Source: Laspinema palackyanum D2c (GTDB lineage Bacteria > Cyanobacteriota > Cyanobacteriia > Cyanobacteriales > Laspinemataceae). Taken from it: DNA of 64,000 bases. This document shows, piece by piece, positions 8,917 through 19,199 of this stretch. How positions within the stretch are numbered: position 1 is the first letter of the stretch; every line of letters starts with the position of its first letter. The stretch spans positions 62,001 through 126,000 of the forward strand of contig NZ_JAMXFD010000004.1 in the NCBI RefSeq assembly GCF_025370875.1, in the 5' to 3' direction. The position numbers and the translations under genes are program-made. A model generated the notes under the pieces. It saw only the letters and a list, made by a program, of their open reading frames with translations, was not told where the DNA came from and did not search any database.

Positions 8917-11900
8917 TTAGTTTGTCCCTGGATCAGGTTCTCGATTTTCAGCAAGTAACAAGAAAAAGACATTTTCTAGGCCCTTCTCAAATCGCAAGGT
9001 TTTGGCGATATCATGTCTTTCGGAAAATAAAGAATCTACTATAATCATATCAGGTTTTACCGCTCGTGCTTTCTCAATGCATTCCGGACCGCTGGAGGCT
9101 TCGGTAACGATATAGCCTTTCGCTTCTAAGACATCGGCTAAAAGTTTGACCGCCGAAACATCCTCATCCACGACCAAAACTTTCTTTTTGGAGGTTTCTT
9201 GGGAGAGGAGGAAGCCAATTTGGTTGAGTAAGTCCTCTCGATCAATGGGTTTGGTTAAATAGCGATCAACCCCGAGACGATAACCCCGCTGCTTATCTTC
9301 GATAATGGAGAGGATGGCGATGGGAATATGCATCGTATTGGGGTCATTTTTGAGAACGGCTGCTACGTCAAATCCACTAATTTGCGGCATCATTACATCC
9401 AGGAGAATCAAGTCCGGGGGGGTGGCTTTCACCTGAGCGATCGCCTCCATGCCGTCTTTGGCTTCTCGCACAGAATAGCCCGAGGCTTCTAATTCCTGGC
9501 GCAGCAAGGAGCGAATGTGAGCCTCGTCATCCACCACTAGGATGGTTTTGGGGCGATCGCTACGCGGATGTTCTGGATGCTGGACGATGGTTTGTTTCAA
9601 CTGCTGGACTAGGGTCTGGAAGTTGAGTTTTTCCGGGGTCGGCAATCCACTCTCTGGGCTCAGAGGCAGGGTAAAGGAAAAGGTTGTCCCGGATTTTTCC
9701 TCACTTTCCACCCAAATCTGACCCTGGTGATGTTCGACAATTTGTTTACAAATCGGTAATCCCAGTCCGGTCCCTTTGGGTTTGTCCGTCAGGGTATCCC
9801 CGACTTGCTTAAATTTCTCGAACACCGTTTCTTGATGTTCCGGGGGAATGCCGATGCCGGTATCAATGACAGAGATTTTGAGTTGCTCGTTCTGGAGTTG
9901 CGCCTGGACGGTTACGGATCCAGTCCGGGTAAATTTGACGGCATTGGAGATGAGATTAATTAGCACTTGTAATAAGCGATCGCGATCGCCAATGACCTCG
10001 GGCAATCCGGTTTCAATCTCTTGGATTTGTGCTAATCCACTATTTTCAAACAGGCTGGATGTAGCGGAAAAAGCCCGTTCTACCAGTTCGGATACCGCCA
10101 CCGGCTGCATTTGCCAATCCACTTTTCCCGCTTCCATTTTGGCGATATCCAGAACATCGTTAATCAAATGGGTCAACCGTTCCCCTTCAGAAATAATAAT
10201 ATTGATGTTATCTCCCACTTGGGCGATCGCCTTCTGGGTTTTGCGATCGGACTCCTGGAAACTGGGTAAAATCTTGTCTTGGAGTTTTTTCTGAATCAGT
10301 TTCGCAAAACCAACCACGGAAGTGAGAGGAGTTCGCAATTCGTGAGATACGGTGGAGATAAAATCGGTCTTCATGCGATCAACTTCTTTCTCCGTGGTGA
10401 TATCGCGAATTAGGATCACGGTGCCAATACAGTTGGCCCCATCCGCTTCGGATAACTCACTGGGTAAAATCGAAGTCGCCACAGCTTTGCCGACACGATC
10501 AAAGGCGAGATCGACTTCGGCGGTGATCACTTCGTTGGGAGAATTGACACTCTGGGCGATCGCTTGGGCGAGGTCTAGGGGCAGAAGTTCGGAACAATGT
10601 TTCCCCACCGTCTGACCTTCGGAACGGTCAAACATCTCCAGCAGGGCGGGATTGACTCGGGTAATCAGACCCTGGGCATTGGTAACCAGCAGTCCATCGG
10701 CTATATTGGTGATAATCGCACTTAAATAGGCAACGGTATCCTGCACTTGTTTAACCGCCCGGGCCAGTTCTAGGGAAATCGCCGCCTGTCCGGATAACAT
10801 TCGTAAGACTTCCAGGCGATCGGGGGTAAAGGCCCCGGCTGCCCGGTTATTTTCTAAATACAGTAACCCAACGCGCTTGCCTTGATGAACAATCGGGGTA
10901 CATAAAACCGATTTGACTTGATGGCGGAGGATATAGGGTTCCGTAGTAAACACTCCTGACCCAATGGCATTATTGAGCAGCAGAGGTTTCTCGGTTCGAG
11001 CCACATAATTAATCAATCCCAATGGCAAATCGGAGGAGTTTTCTAGGGGAATAGAAGGCAGTAAGGTCACTTGGTCATTCTCCACGCTTCCCTCCGCCAC
11101 CCGCACAAATTTACCCTGGCGATCAAGGAGTAAATGCCCGGTTTGAGCGCCTGCATTTTCGATGAGAATATGCATTAACTTCTCTAGCAAAGTTTCTAGG
11201 ACAATTTCCGAAGAAATAGTTTGAGAGGCTTTCATTACCGTCGCAATATCAAGTAAAGCCGCATGGCCGACGGTGGTGGCCTGTTCTCCCGTTGTGGTTT
11301 GACTGAAGTCTCCCGAAGGCCGGTTTTGAATGGATGCTCTTGCTAACAGGTCGGGATAAGTTTTATCAAGTTGCTGAACCTTAGCTTTTGCCCCCCAGAG
11401 ACTATATTGATATCGAGCATCGGTGAGATAAGTTTTGGCAATTTTAATCCGTCCTAAGCCTCGATAAAACTTAGCTGCCAGTTCGTTGGCGATAGCTTCA
11501 ATCTGCAAATATCCCTGTTCTTGGGCAGTGGCGATCGCTTGATCATACAGTTCCATTGCCTCTAACGGACGCTCGCTAATTCGGGCCACTTCCGCCTCCA
11601 CCAACAGATACTTATGAAGAAAATTCTCTTTTCCCGTTTCTGCCCAAAGTTTGAGGTTTTGGCGATTTTGATTGAGGATACTCCAGAGGCTGGCTTTTTC
11701 CTCCTCCTGCGCCGTTGGATACAGGGCAGTCAGAATCAATGAATAATAAAAATAATGTTGAGTCATGCTGAAAAACCCGAAATTCGTCCCAATGGTTTCA
11801 TCCGCTTGACGAGCAACAATCAACGCCGCTTGATAGTCTTCCTGGAGGAACAAAACCAGACTCTTGAGCATCCAGAACCAATTCATCCCCACATAAAATT

Positions 11901-14900
11901 GATTGTCTGCCCAGAATTGCAGGGTAGCGGTTTCATCGTAATCCGGGCTATTTAGAGTAATCGGGCTATCCGTTAATCCCTGTAAGTTTAAAACCGTCTG
12001 TTGCAAGGTCCGATAACCAGCGATCATATTGCGATCGTTGGTTTCTTGGATAAATTTGAGGTAGTTTTGCGACTTCTCATAAACTTCAGGAAGTCGGTTT
12101 CCGATAATTAATTTCGTCCACAACTGATAGGTGACTGCCCAAACTCCAAAAATAATATCCCCCATTTCCAAACTGACCTTATAGGACTCTCGATACAAGG
12201 GTAAATTGGTTTGGAGATGTTTCCAGAAGGGATTAATGGTATGGGCGAAGATATTATTGATTTTCGGGGTGAGGGTAGGGTTTGGGAATTTCTCCCGCAA
12301 TTTTAAGGCTAAATCCCCAAATTGATAAGCCGCTTGATAGTCCTGATCACCGGCTAAAATCATGCCATAAACGACATAACCAAAGGCGGAGACATCTACG
12401 GGCCCATAGTCTAAGGTGAGGCTGACCATTTTTAATCCCAGCAATTGCAGCCAGTCGGGACGATTGGCAAAATAGGTGGCGGTCCAGGAATTAACCAGCA
12501 GGTTCATCGCCACCTTTTTATCCGGGTCGGTCATTTCAGGAACGTTCAATAAATCGGGGATATTCTGGCCGATGAGCAGGGTCTGCACGCTTTCCCGTTC
12601 CGCGACAACCGCAGCGGGTAAGTCCTCTTCCTGGCTAGGAAAATAGAGTCCAAAATCTTTTAATCCTTCGATGCCTAATTCCACCGCTTGATAATAATTA
12701 TCTCCTTTGGTCATGCAAGCGGCGATATAGAGAGAATAGATTTCCGCCCGGTCAAAGCGGGATTTTGCCTGAGCTAAGGCGCGGTTAAAGAGGCTTTCAG
12801 ATTGGTCAAAATTGCCCACTAAATATTGACATTCTCCTAGTTCTCGGTGCAATAATAATGTCAGCTCATAATGGGTTTCCCAAGGGTTGGTATTTAACAG
12901 GTCTAGGGCTAGACTAAAGTGAACGATCGCACTGTGGTAGGCATTGGAAGCTTTGGACTTTTTCCCGGCGATCGCATTCAGTCGGGCAAGTTGGCATTTC
13001 TCCTCAGTCCCTTGCAGTAATTCAACCCCACTATTCAAATGATTGACCCGATCAAAGATGTGATCCTCTAGTTCAGATTCTGGGGTATTTTGGAGGAGAA
13101 TCTGCCCAATTTTGAGGTGAACCGCTTTTTTCTGGGCCTCGGGAATTAAAGAATAGGCCGCTTGTTGGACGCGATCGTGCAAGAATTGATAACTGACTTC
13201 AATTCCCTCCAAATTGTCGGAAACCGTAAGAATTTTATAGGTCTCACTTAAGGGTAACACTAACCCCTCTTGTAAGGCTTCCCACAAATCTCCCGCCGTC
13301 AAAGCTGGCGATCGCTCTCGAACAATCGCCAGAATATTCAAATCAAAGCGGTTGCCAATACAAGCGGCTAATTTCAAGGCATTTTGGGAGTTTTCGCTAA
13401 ATTGGCGAATCTTACCCACCATTAACTCCACCACGTTATCCGTAATCCCAATCCGGCGAATCTGCTCTATATCCCACTGCCAACCCCCTTGATTAAAATC
13501 AAAGAAAAGCAAGCCATCGCGATGGAGAGACTTGAGCAATTGCGTCAAGAAAAACGGATTTCCCTGAGTCTTTTTAAACATCAGTTCAGCTAAGGGGTTG
13601 CCTTGTTCTTGACTACAACTAAAGCTATCGGAAATCAACGCCGTGACATGAGTTACCCCTAGAGGTTCGAGTTCAATGGTGGTGATTTTAGCCCCCATCT
13701 TCTCAATTTCCTCAATGGTGAGCATTAAGGGATGGGTGGGACTGACTTCATTATCGCGATAAGCCCCAATCATTAATAAGTGATGACTTTCTGCATCGGT
13801 CATCAGCAATTCCAGCAGTTTTAAGGAAGCCGAATCCGCCCACTGTAAATCATCCAAAAAGACAACCAGGGGGTGTTCCGGTTGCGTAAACACATGAATA
13901 AACTCTTTAAACACCCGATTAAATCGGGTTTGAGATTCACTCGGTCCTAATGGAGAAATCGGCGGCTGTTTACCAATAATCGATTCCACTTCGGGAATCA
14001 CATCAATAATCATTTGACCGTTTTCGCCAACTGCTGCTAAGAGTGTCTCTTGCCATTGGATGATTTGTTCGGGGGGTTCGGTGAGGAGTTGCCGAATTAA
14101 GGACTGGAAGGCTTGAATCAGAGAAGCGTAAGGAATATCCCGCTTAAACTGGTCAAATTTTCCGGCAATGAAATACCCCCGTTGCCGAACAATCGGTTTA
14201 TGAACTTCATGGACAATACTGGTTTTGCCAATGCCAGAATACCCGGCAATTAAAATTAGTTCAGGGGTTCCTAATTTGACCGAAGGCGTTGGGGCATCCG
14301 GTGGATTCTCCTCGGAAACCGAGGCGATGCGATTAAAGGCTTCTAGGAGGCTGGCCACTTCACGATCGCGTCCGTAGAGTTTTTGGGACAGGACAAATTG
14401 ACCACTTTTATCCCATTGTCCCGGCTGGAAATCTTTGAAAGCATCGCGATCGTTCAAGTGGCTTAAACAGTATTCTAAATCCGCTTTAATTCCGTAAGCA
14501 CTTTGATAGCGGTCTTCGGCAGTTTTTGCCATTAATTTCATGACAATCTCGCTCAAAGCCCGAGGAATTTCCGGCATTAAAACCTGTAGAGAAACCGGAT
14601 GCTTTGCAATGTGAGAGTGAATTAATTCTAAGGGGTCTTCGGCGACAAAGGGCAGTTGACCCGCCAGCATTTCATAAAAGGTAATCCCTAATGAATAAAA
14701 GTCCGTGCGATAGTCTAAATATCGGTTCATCCGCCCGGTTTGTTCCGGGGACATATAGGCGAGGGTTCCTTCCAGGAGGGTGGGATGGGGGTTGAGGGTT
14801 TGTGTTTCGCGGGAGAGGCGGGTGGCAATGCTAAAGTCGGTAATTCTAACGCTCAGAGGTTGAGCGTGATTCACAATAATGAGATTGGAGGGTTTAATAT

Positions 14901-15300
14901 CTTTATGAACGATTTGAGCTTGGTGCAGTTCTCCGAGGGTTTCTGTTAACTGAATGGCAATTTGTAAAAAAGTTTCTATCCCTAGCTTTTCAGTTAGTAG
15001 GAGTTGTTTGAGGGACTGGCCCCCGCTATCCTCAAAGACCAGCATCAAGGTATTGTGAAGGGGTTCGATCGCCAAGGGTTTGATGACCCGATTGATCTCT
15101 AAATTGTAGGTAATTTCATATTCATGCTTTAACCGGGCCAATTCTTCCAGGCTGGGATATTCCGAGGCTAAAACTTTTAAAATCACGGGTTTTTGGTCGG
15201 ATTTACGAATCGCTCGATAAATCAGGGTTTTGCTTCCCGCTGGAATTTCTTCGGTGATTTGATAGCCGGGAATGGAGAGAGAAATTTTCGGATGAGTCAT
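8917..15300 (-). CDS. Giant hybrid Ser/Thr kinase - ATPase - GAF - PAS - histidine kinase - receiver protein, copy 2
   Basis: This 2,127-residue tandem paralogue of the next gene has the same domain order. The Ser/Thr kinase has Lys42, HKDIKPSN from residue 132 and again DFS in place of DFG. The ATPase has GYSGIGKT near 352 and VVFLDDLQWAD near 480. A helical TPR-like middle follows, then GAF, PAS, HisKA (SHELRTPL near 1651), HATPase_c (DTGIGIP, GTGLGLP) and receiver 1 (Asp near 1968, TKPID). The truncated second receiver here keeps the Asp (IIVDSLF), unlike its neighbour, but also ends before the conserved Lys. Similarity is highest in the kinase, ATPase core and HisKA-receiver segments and weakest in the TPR-like middle. 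The ATG at 15300 has only a weak ribosome site. It is probably cotranscribed with the upstream GAF kinase and the downstream copy. Confidence 0.93.
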   Translation of the reverse strand: MTHPKISLSIPGYQITEEIPAGSKTLIYRAIRKSDQKPVILKVLASEYPSLEELARLKHEYEITYNLEINRVIKPLAIEPLHNTLMLVFEDSGGQSLKQLLLTEKLGIETFLQIAIQLTETLGELHQAQIVHKDIKPSNLIIVNHAQPLSVRITDFSIATRLSRETQTLNPHPTLLEGTLAYMSPEQTGRMNRYLDYRTDFYSLGITFYEMLAGQLPFVAEDPLELIHSHIAKHPVSLQVLMPEIPRALSEIVMKLMAKTAEDRYQSAYGIKADLEYCLSHLNDRDAFKDFQPGQWDKSGQFVLSQKLYGRDREVASLLEAFNRIASVSEENPPDAPTPSVKLGTPELILIAGYSGIGKTSIVHEVHKPIVRQRGYFIAGKFDQFKRDIPYASLIQAFQSLIRQLLTEPPEQIIQWQETLLAAVGENGQMIIDVIPEVESIIGKQPPISPLGPSESQTRFNRVFKEFIHVFTQPEHPLVVFLDDLQWADSASLKLLELLMTDAESHHLLMIGAYRDNEVSPTHPLMLTIEEIEKMGAKITTIELEPLGVTHVTALISDSFSCSQEQGNPLAELMFKKTQGNPFFLTQLLKSLHRDGLLFFDFNQGGWQWDIEQIRRIGITDNVVELMVGKIRQFSENSQNALKLAACIGNRFDLNILAIVRERSPALTAGDLWEALQEGLVLPLSETYKILTVSDNLEGIEVSYQFLHDRVQQAAYSLIPEAQKKAVHLKIGQILLQNTPESELEDHIFDRVNHLNSGVELLQGTEEKCQLARLNAIAGKKSKASNAYHSAIVHFSLALDLLNTNPWETHYELTLLLHRELGECQYLVGNFDQSESLFNRALAQAKSRFDRAEIYSLYIAACMTKGDNYYQAVELGIEGLKDFGLYFPSQEEDLPAAVVAERESVQTLLIGQNIPDLLNVPEMTDPDKKVAMNLLVNSWTATYFANRPDWLQLLGLKMVSLTLDYGPVDVSAFGYVVYGMILAGDQDYQAAYQFGDLALKLREKFPNPTLTPKINNIFAHTINPFWKHLQTNLPLYRESYKVSLEMGDIIFGVWAVTYQLWTKLIIGNRLPEVYEKSQNYLKFIQETNDRNMIAGYRTLQQTVLNLQGLTDSPITLNSPDYDETATLQFWADNQFYVGMNWFWMLKSLVLFLQEDYQAALIVARQADETIGTNFGFFSMTQHYFYYSLILTALYPTAQEEEKASLWSILNQNRQNLKLWAETGKENFLHKYLLVEAEVARISERPLEAMELYDQAIATAQEQGYLQIEAIANELAAKFYRGLGRIKIAKTYLTDARYQYSLWGAKAKVQQLDKTYPDLLARASIQNRPSGDFSQTTTGEQATTVGHAALLDIATVMKASQTISSEIVLETLLEKLMHILIENAGAQTGHLLLDRQGKFVRVAEGSVENDQVTLLPSIPLENSSDLPLGLINYVARTEKPLLLNNAIGSGVFTTEPYILRHQVKSVLCTPIVHQGKRVGLLYLENNRAAGAFTPDRLEVLRMLSGQAAISLELARAVKQVQDTVAYLSAIITNIADGLLVTNAQGLITRVNPALLEMFDRSEGQTVGKHCSELLPLDLAQAIAQSVNSPNEVITAEVDLAFDRVGKAVATSILPSELSEADGANCIGTVILIRDITTEKEVDRMKTDFISTVSHELRTPLTSVVGFAKLIQKKLQDKILPSFQESDRKTQKAIAQVGDNINIIISEGERLTHLINDVLDIAKMEAGKVDWQMQPVAVSELVERAFSATSSLFENSGLAQIQEIETGLPEVIGDRDRLLQVLINLISNAVKFTRTGSVTVQAQLQNEQLKISVIDTGIGIPPEHQETVFEKFKQVGDTLTDKPKGTGLGLPICKQIVEHHQGQIWVESEEKSGTTFSFTLPLSPESGLPTPEKLNFQTLVQQLKQTIVQHPEHPRSDRPKTILVVDDEAHIRSLLRQELEASGYSVREAKDGMEAIAQVKATPPDLILLDVMMPQISGFDVAAVLKNDPNTMHIPIAILSIIEDKQRGYRLGVDRYLTKPIDREDLLNQIGFLLSQETSKKKVLVVDEDVSAVKLLADVLEAKGYIVTEASSGPECIEKARAVKPDMIIVDSLFSERHDIAKTLRFEKGLENVFFLLLAENREPDPGTN

Positions 15301-15562
15301 GGGGGTTGGGTAATTTTAGAAGGATAATTCAAGCGATCGCTGGGTTTGAACTCAGCGCGATCGCCCATAAACTCCTTGTTTTGATCGCTGTGGCGATCGC
15401 CCCGGAGATAGGGACGTCGAGAACCAACAAAATACCGCCTTGTAGATGAGCGCCTCTGAACCGTCTGCGCCTTGCACCGATGGCGAGGAATTTCGTAGAT
15501 GCTGGACCCCTAAGATTTTGGCGACGGATATTGATTCTTTACTATAGAACACGCAAAAAAAT

Positions 15563-17992
15563 TTAGCAATTTTGGATGTGATGGACCACCGATTTACCAT
15601 CCGTCACCCCGGTATTCCTGTCAAAAAAACTTACACTACCTTGGCTTTTAGACTGAAAAATTGGCAGCTCAATAATAAATTCGGCCCCTTGATCGGGTTC
15701 AGAAATACACTCTAAGGTTCCTCGGTGTTTCTCCACTACAATCTGATAGCTAATGGACAAGCCCAGACCCGTCCCTTTACCGACCGCTTTCGTGGTGAAA
15801 AAGGGATCAAATAGTCGCCGCCGCACGGTTTCTGTCATGCCAATGCCATTGTCAGCAATGGTGATCCGCACCCGGGGAGACCTCGAATTTTCCAAGAGTT
15901 CGCCATCGGTATCGAACTCGGGAAAATCAACCCGTTCCGTGCGAATTCGGAGGACCGGCAAGGTTTGGGATTTACTCCCCTTGCCGGACGCCATTGCTTC
16001 TTCCAAAGCGTCGATCGCATTAGCAATCAGGTTCATAAACACTTGATTCAGTTGACCCGGATAGCACTCCACCAGAGGCAGGTCCCCATCTTCAAAAATC
16101 AGTTGAATCGGCAGCCGTCCCGGTTGAGCGTTTAAACGGTGCTGCAAAATCATTAAGGTACTCTCAATCCCGTCCCGAATATTGGCCCGCTTCATGTCCG
16201 ATTCATCCACCCGAGAGAAGAGTCTGAGGCTTTGGACGATCGCCCGAATTCGGTCGGTTCCTAACTTCATACTGGAGAGCAATTTGGGTAAGTCATCCAT
16301 CAGGAACTCCACATCCATTTCTTCGATCGCCTCGAACAGTTCCGGTACAGGTTCGGGATAGTATTTTTGATACAAATTGAGGACGGTTAAAAGTTCTAAC
16401 GTATAGTTATTCACATGAACCAGATTACCGTGAATAAAATTAACCGGATTATTAATTTCATGAGCAATTCCAGCCACTAACTGTCCGAGTCCAGACATCT
16501 TTTCACTTTGGACCAGTTGGGCCTCGGTTTGCTGTAATTCCACCAGGGTTTTTTCTAGTTCTTCGGCTTTTTCCCGGGCAACTTGGGCACTGTGGAGACT
16601 TTGTTGATACAGTTGGGCTTGGTCGATGGCGATCGCCAGTTGATTACCCACGGCTTCTAACAGTTCGATTTCATCATCACTCCAAGGCCGAATTTTGCTA
16701 CTGTTGGCACAAGCCACAAACCCCCTTTTCCCCAGTCGCGTCTCGATGGGAACGGCCAAAATCGAACTGACATCTTGTTTGAGAAAAAACTGCCGCATCA
16801 CGGAATCCGTTAATTTCGTCACGTCATCCACGCGCACAATCTCCATCTTCAACAGTTTCGATGCTAATCCCCCCACTTCGCTAGTCGCGTAGTCGCCGAG
16901 CACACTCGGTAAAGCGGGATGCTTGGCTTCGTTAATCACTTGCCAATAATCTGACGTATGCAGGGTTAAGTGAGAAAGATGACCCGGATGGTGTCGTAGA
17001 GACCGTTCCGAGGACGGTTCTGCCGGTCTCTCATCCGCTTCTGCTGATTCCCAGGACCTAACGTTTGATTTCGCCGGGTTATACCAGGCGAACAAACAGC
17101 GATCTACCCGTAACAGGTTGCGAATTTCGGTAACTGCTGTTTCTAAGATGGTACTTAGTTCCAGAGACTGGCGAATTTGGGTAGCCAAGCGAAATAAGAT
17201 CGCCTGTCTGCGGCTTTCTTTGAGTTTGTTTTCATGGGCTAAAGCCGCGATCGCACTCGCCGCTTGGGAGGCTAAGGCGGTCAATAATTTTAAATCTTCT
17301 GCGGTATATCCAAGAGATTCCCGGTTCCCGATCGCGATCGCCCCGATGACTTTTTCCTTGGTTTTCAGGGGGACGCACATCACCGAGGCGAGACCCGGGG
17401 GTTGATGGGGGCCGGATTCTGGGGCCAACTCCCATCCAATATCATTGACAATTTCTCCGCGTCCCGTCTCCACGGACCGATTCACCAGGGTTGCCGTCGC
17501 CGCTAACTCGCTGAAACAGCCCCCTGCCGGACCGAATGTCTGAATAGATTCTAGGCGATCGCTCCCTTCCTCCCACAACATCACCGCCCCACTACTGGCT
17601 TTAATGCCCCGTTGGGCTTCTTCTAGTACAATCCCTGCGACTTCTTTAATATCTAAACTGCCGATGATTTTTTCAGAAATGTTATAAAGTAGAGTTAACT
17701 CTCGATATTTTCCCAGAACTTCTCGGGCTAACGCTTTTTTTTCGACCTCTTGGGTTGCCAAACAAGAAATCATCGAGGCGATCGCACCGACTTTTTCCCC
17801 GCCACAAACCCACCCGATCAGTTCTCCATTGACCACAACCGGGTATTTACTGAAGTTTGTCTCTTGAACCCCTACAATCACCCCCCCTCCTGCATCCAGA
17901 AGGGCGATCGGGCTATCCAGTGCAGTCACACAACCCTCAATTGCCGACCGGATTTCTTTTTTGCCATACAGTTTTTTAAGCGTGAATGTCAT
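15563..17992 (-). CDS. GAF-domain sensor histidine kinase
   Basis: This is an 809-residue soluble kinase. Residues 1-100 are an uncharacterised region with a hydrophobic core (SPIALLDAGGGVIVGV). A first GAF domain (about 100-255) and a second (about 265-470, RLATQIRQSLELSTIL onward) follow. A short coiled coil leads to the H-box AHEINNPVNFI (His near 511), then the N-box NLIANAIDALEE, DNGIGM and GKGTGLGLSISYQIV. The AHEINNP box groups it with the HisKA-type kinases common in cyanobacterial REC-kinases, such as the one at 28197-29540. There is no receiver in the protein, so phosphate must pass to another regulator. GGAG stands about 9 bases before the ATG at 17992, supporting this start. It is the first gene of the minus-strand signalling block and diverges from the ECF sigma factor. 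Confidence 0.92.
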   Translation of the reverse strand: MTFTLKKLYGKKEIRSAIEGCVTALDSPIALLDAGGGVIVGVQETNFSKYPVVVNGELIGWVCGGEKVGAIASMISCLATQEVEKKALAREVLGKYRELTLLYNISEKIIGSLDIKEVAGIVLEEAQRGIKASSGAVMLWEEGSDRLESIQTFGPAGGCFSELAATATLVNRSVETGRGEIVNDIGWELAPESGPHQPPGLASVMCVPLKTKEKVIGAIAIGNRESLGYTAEDLKLLTALASQAASAIAALAHENKLKESRRQAILFRLATQIRQSLELSTILETAVTEIRNLLRVDRCLFAWYNPAKSNVRSWESAEADERPAEPSSERSLRHHPGHLSHLTLHTSDYWQVINEAKHPALPSVLGDYATSEVGGLASKLLKMEIVRVDDVTKLTDSVMRQFFLKQDVSSILAVPIETRLGKRGFVACANSSKIRPWSDDEIELLEAVGNQLAIAIDQAQLYQQSLHSAQVAREKAEELEKTLVELQQTEAQLVQSEKMSGLGQLVAGIAHEINNPVNFIHGNLVHVNNYTLELLTVLNLYQKYYPEPVPELFEAIEEMDVEFLMDDLPKLLSSMKLGTDRIRAIVQSLRLFSRVDESDMKRANIRDGIESTLMILQHRLNAQPGRLPIQLIFEDGDLPLVECYPGQLNQVFMNLIANAIDALEEAMASGKGSKSQTLPVLRIRTERVDFPEFDTDGELLENSRSPRVRITIADNGIGMTETVRRRLFDPFFTTKAVGKGTGLGLSISYQIVVEKHRGTLECISEPDQGAEFIIELPIFQSKSQGSVSFFDRNTGVTDGKSVVHHIQNC

Positions 17993-18557
17993 CGGTTTGC
18001 TCCTATAGTCCTCTGGGTCGCGCCAACTTAACCCTTAATCTTTTATTAAACTCTTTCTTTGCTGTGTCTAGCTTAACTCAGAACCCTCCATCCCAACGCC
18101 CTTGTTTAAAAAATTACACAGTTAGTTTAAATCTAGTCAATGAGACGCTTGGGAACAAAATTCGCTCCCTAACCCTCCGCGCTAAGTTTGAGGGGTGAGC
18201 AAAAATACGACACCGCCAGACCAATGATAGGTCAACAACCCGCAACCTCACTCCCGGGAGATCGGTCCTAGAGTTTCTAGGGAGGGATTAAAGAAAGGGA
18301 GTAAAAAACCCGGTTATTAACCCGTCATTCACGCAAAAAAGGCATAAAGTTTTCGTGAAGAAATCCGGTGGTCTTACCCCGAGGGAACCGATGCCCTAAG
18401 ATTAGAAAAATCGCCAGTGGGCCCTCATCTTCAGAACAGAGGGACTTAGAGGCCCTACATTTAGGATAGGATTCCCCCAGTCGCCTCAGTCTCCAAACCC
18501 AAGAGTTTGAACCTTTAAATTTACCCGGGGGTCTAAACCCTCAGAATTCCCACATCC
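17993..18557. other. 565-bp divergent intergenic region between kinase and ECF sigma genes
   Basis: No convincing gene is seen. It should hold promoters in both directions. A GGAACC hexamer at 18384-18389 resembles the -35 element used by many ECF sigma factors and could indicate autoregulation, but I cannot fix a matching -10. TTCACG and CGTGAA face each other at 18328-18359, with a 20-base spacer. Both observations are weak. Confidence 0.4.
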
Positions 18558-18575
18558 TTGAGGAAAAAGTCACAG

Positions 18576-19199
18576 GTGCTCACCGTGTCAGCAAAGGTAG
18601 TTACAAAGGAGCCATCCGATTCGGACCTGGTAAAGTGTTGTCAAAACAGGGATTTCCCTGGGGGCGATCGCCTCTGGTGCCAGGACTGTTTTCGTCAGCT
18701 ATACCGGCGCTATCAACATCAGGTGCGATCGACCCTCTACCAACTTTGTGGTGCACCGGAGATCGATGACTTGGTACAGGAGGTGTTTTTAAAAGTCTGG
18801 AAAGGATTACCGAAACTCCGGCAACCCGCCTACTTCTCGACTTGGCTGTATCGGATTACTTGGAATGTCGCCACCGATCGCCGTCAAGGTTTTGTCAAAG
18901 AACAGGCCCAACATCGAGGATCCATCGCCTTGCTCCAAGAGGACAGCAGCAGCGATCGGCCTCCCCAGTCCGAAACCCCCGATTTGATGCACTTACATTA
19001 CCAGGATTTAGTGCAACGGGGATTAGATAGTTTAAGTTTCGAGCATCGGGCGGTTTTGGTGCTTCATGACCTCGAAGATCTCCCGCAAAAGGAGGTAGCT
19101 CAAATTATGAACATCCCCGTGGGAACCGTTAAATCTAGGCTGTTTCATGCCCGAGCATCTATGCGAAAATTTCTGGAATCCGAAGGAGTGCAACTATGA
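18576..19199 (+). CDS. ECF-type RNA polymerase sigma factor
   Basis: The protein has sigma-70 region 2 (CFRQLYRRYQHQVRSTLYQL, then DDLVQEVFLKVWKGLPKL and the FSTWLYRITWN core-binding/-10 segment) and region 4 (LPQKEVAQIMNIPVGTVKSR helix-turn-helix), with no region 1 or 3. It therefore belongs to the ECF group that responds to envelope or metal stress. The start is uncertain. The frame opens at a TTG (18558); I prefer the GTG at 18576, about 11 bases after GAGGA. A GTG at 18585 is also possible. The stop overlaps the ATG of the next gene (ATGA), implying translational coupling to its anti-sigma candidate. Confidence 0.9.
   Translation: MLTVSAKVVTKEPSDSDLVKCCQNRDFPGGDRLWCQDCFRQLYRRYQHQVRSTLYQLCGAPEIDDLVQEVFLKVWKGLPKLRQPAYFSTWLYRITWNVATDRRQGFVKEQAQHRGSIALLQEDSSSDRPPQSETPDLMHLHYQDLVQRGLDSLSFEHRAVLVLHDLEDLPQKEVAQIMNIPVGTVKSRLFHARASMRKFLESEGVQL

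Noticed and set aside
9848-10294. 148-codon plus-strand frame inside the giant kinase
   Set aside because: It lies antisense to the HisKA/HATPase region, and a matching antisense frame occurs in the paralogue; it mirrors the conserved coding sequence.
15352-15600. 82-codon minus-strand frame between two kinase genes
   Set aside because: No ribosome site, overlap with the 3' end of the upstream kinase, and HIP1-driven composition.
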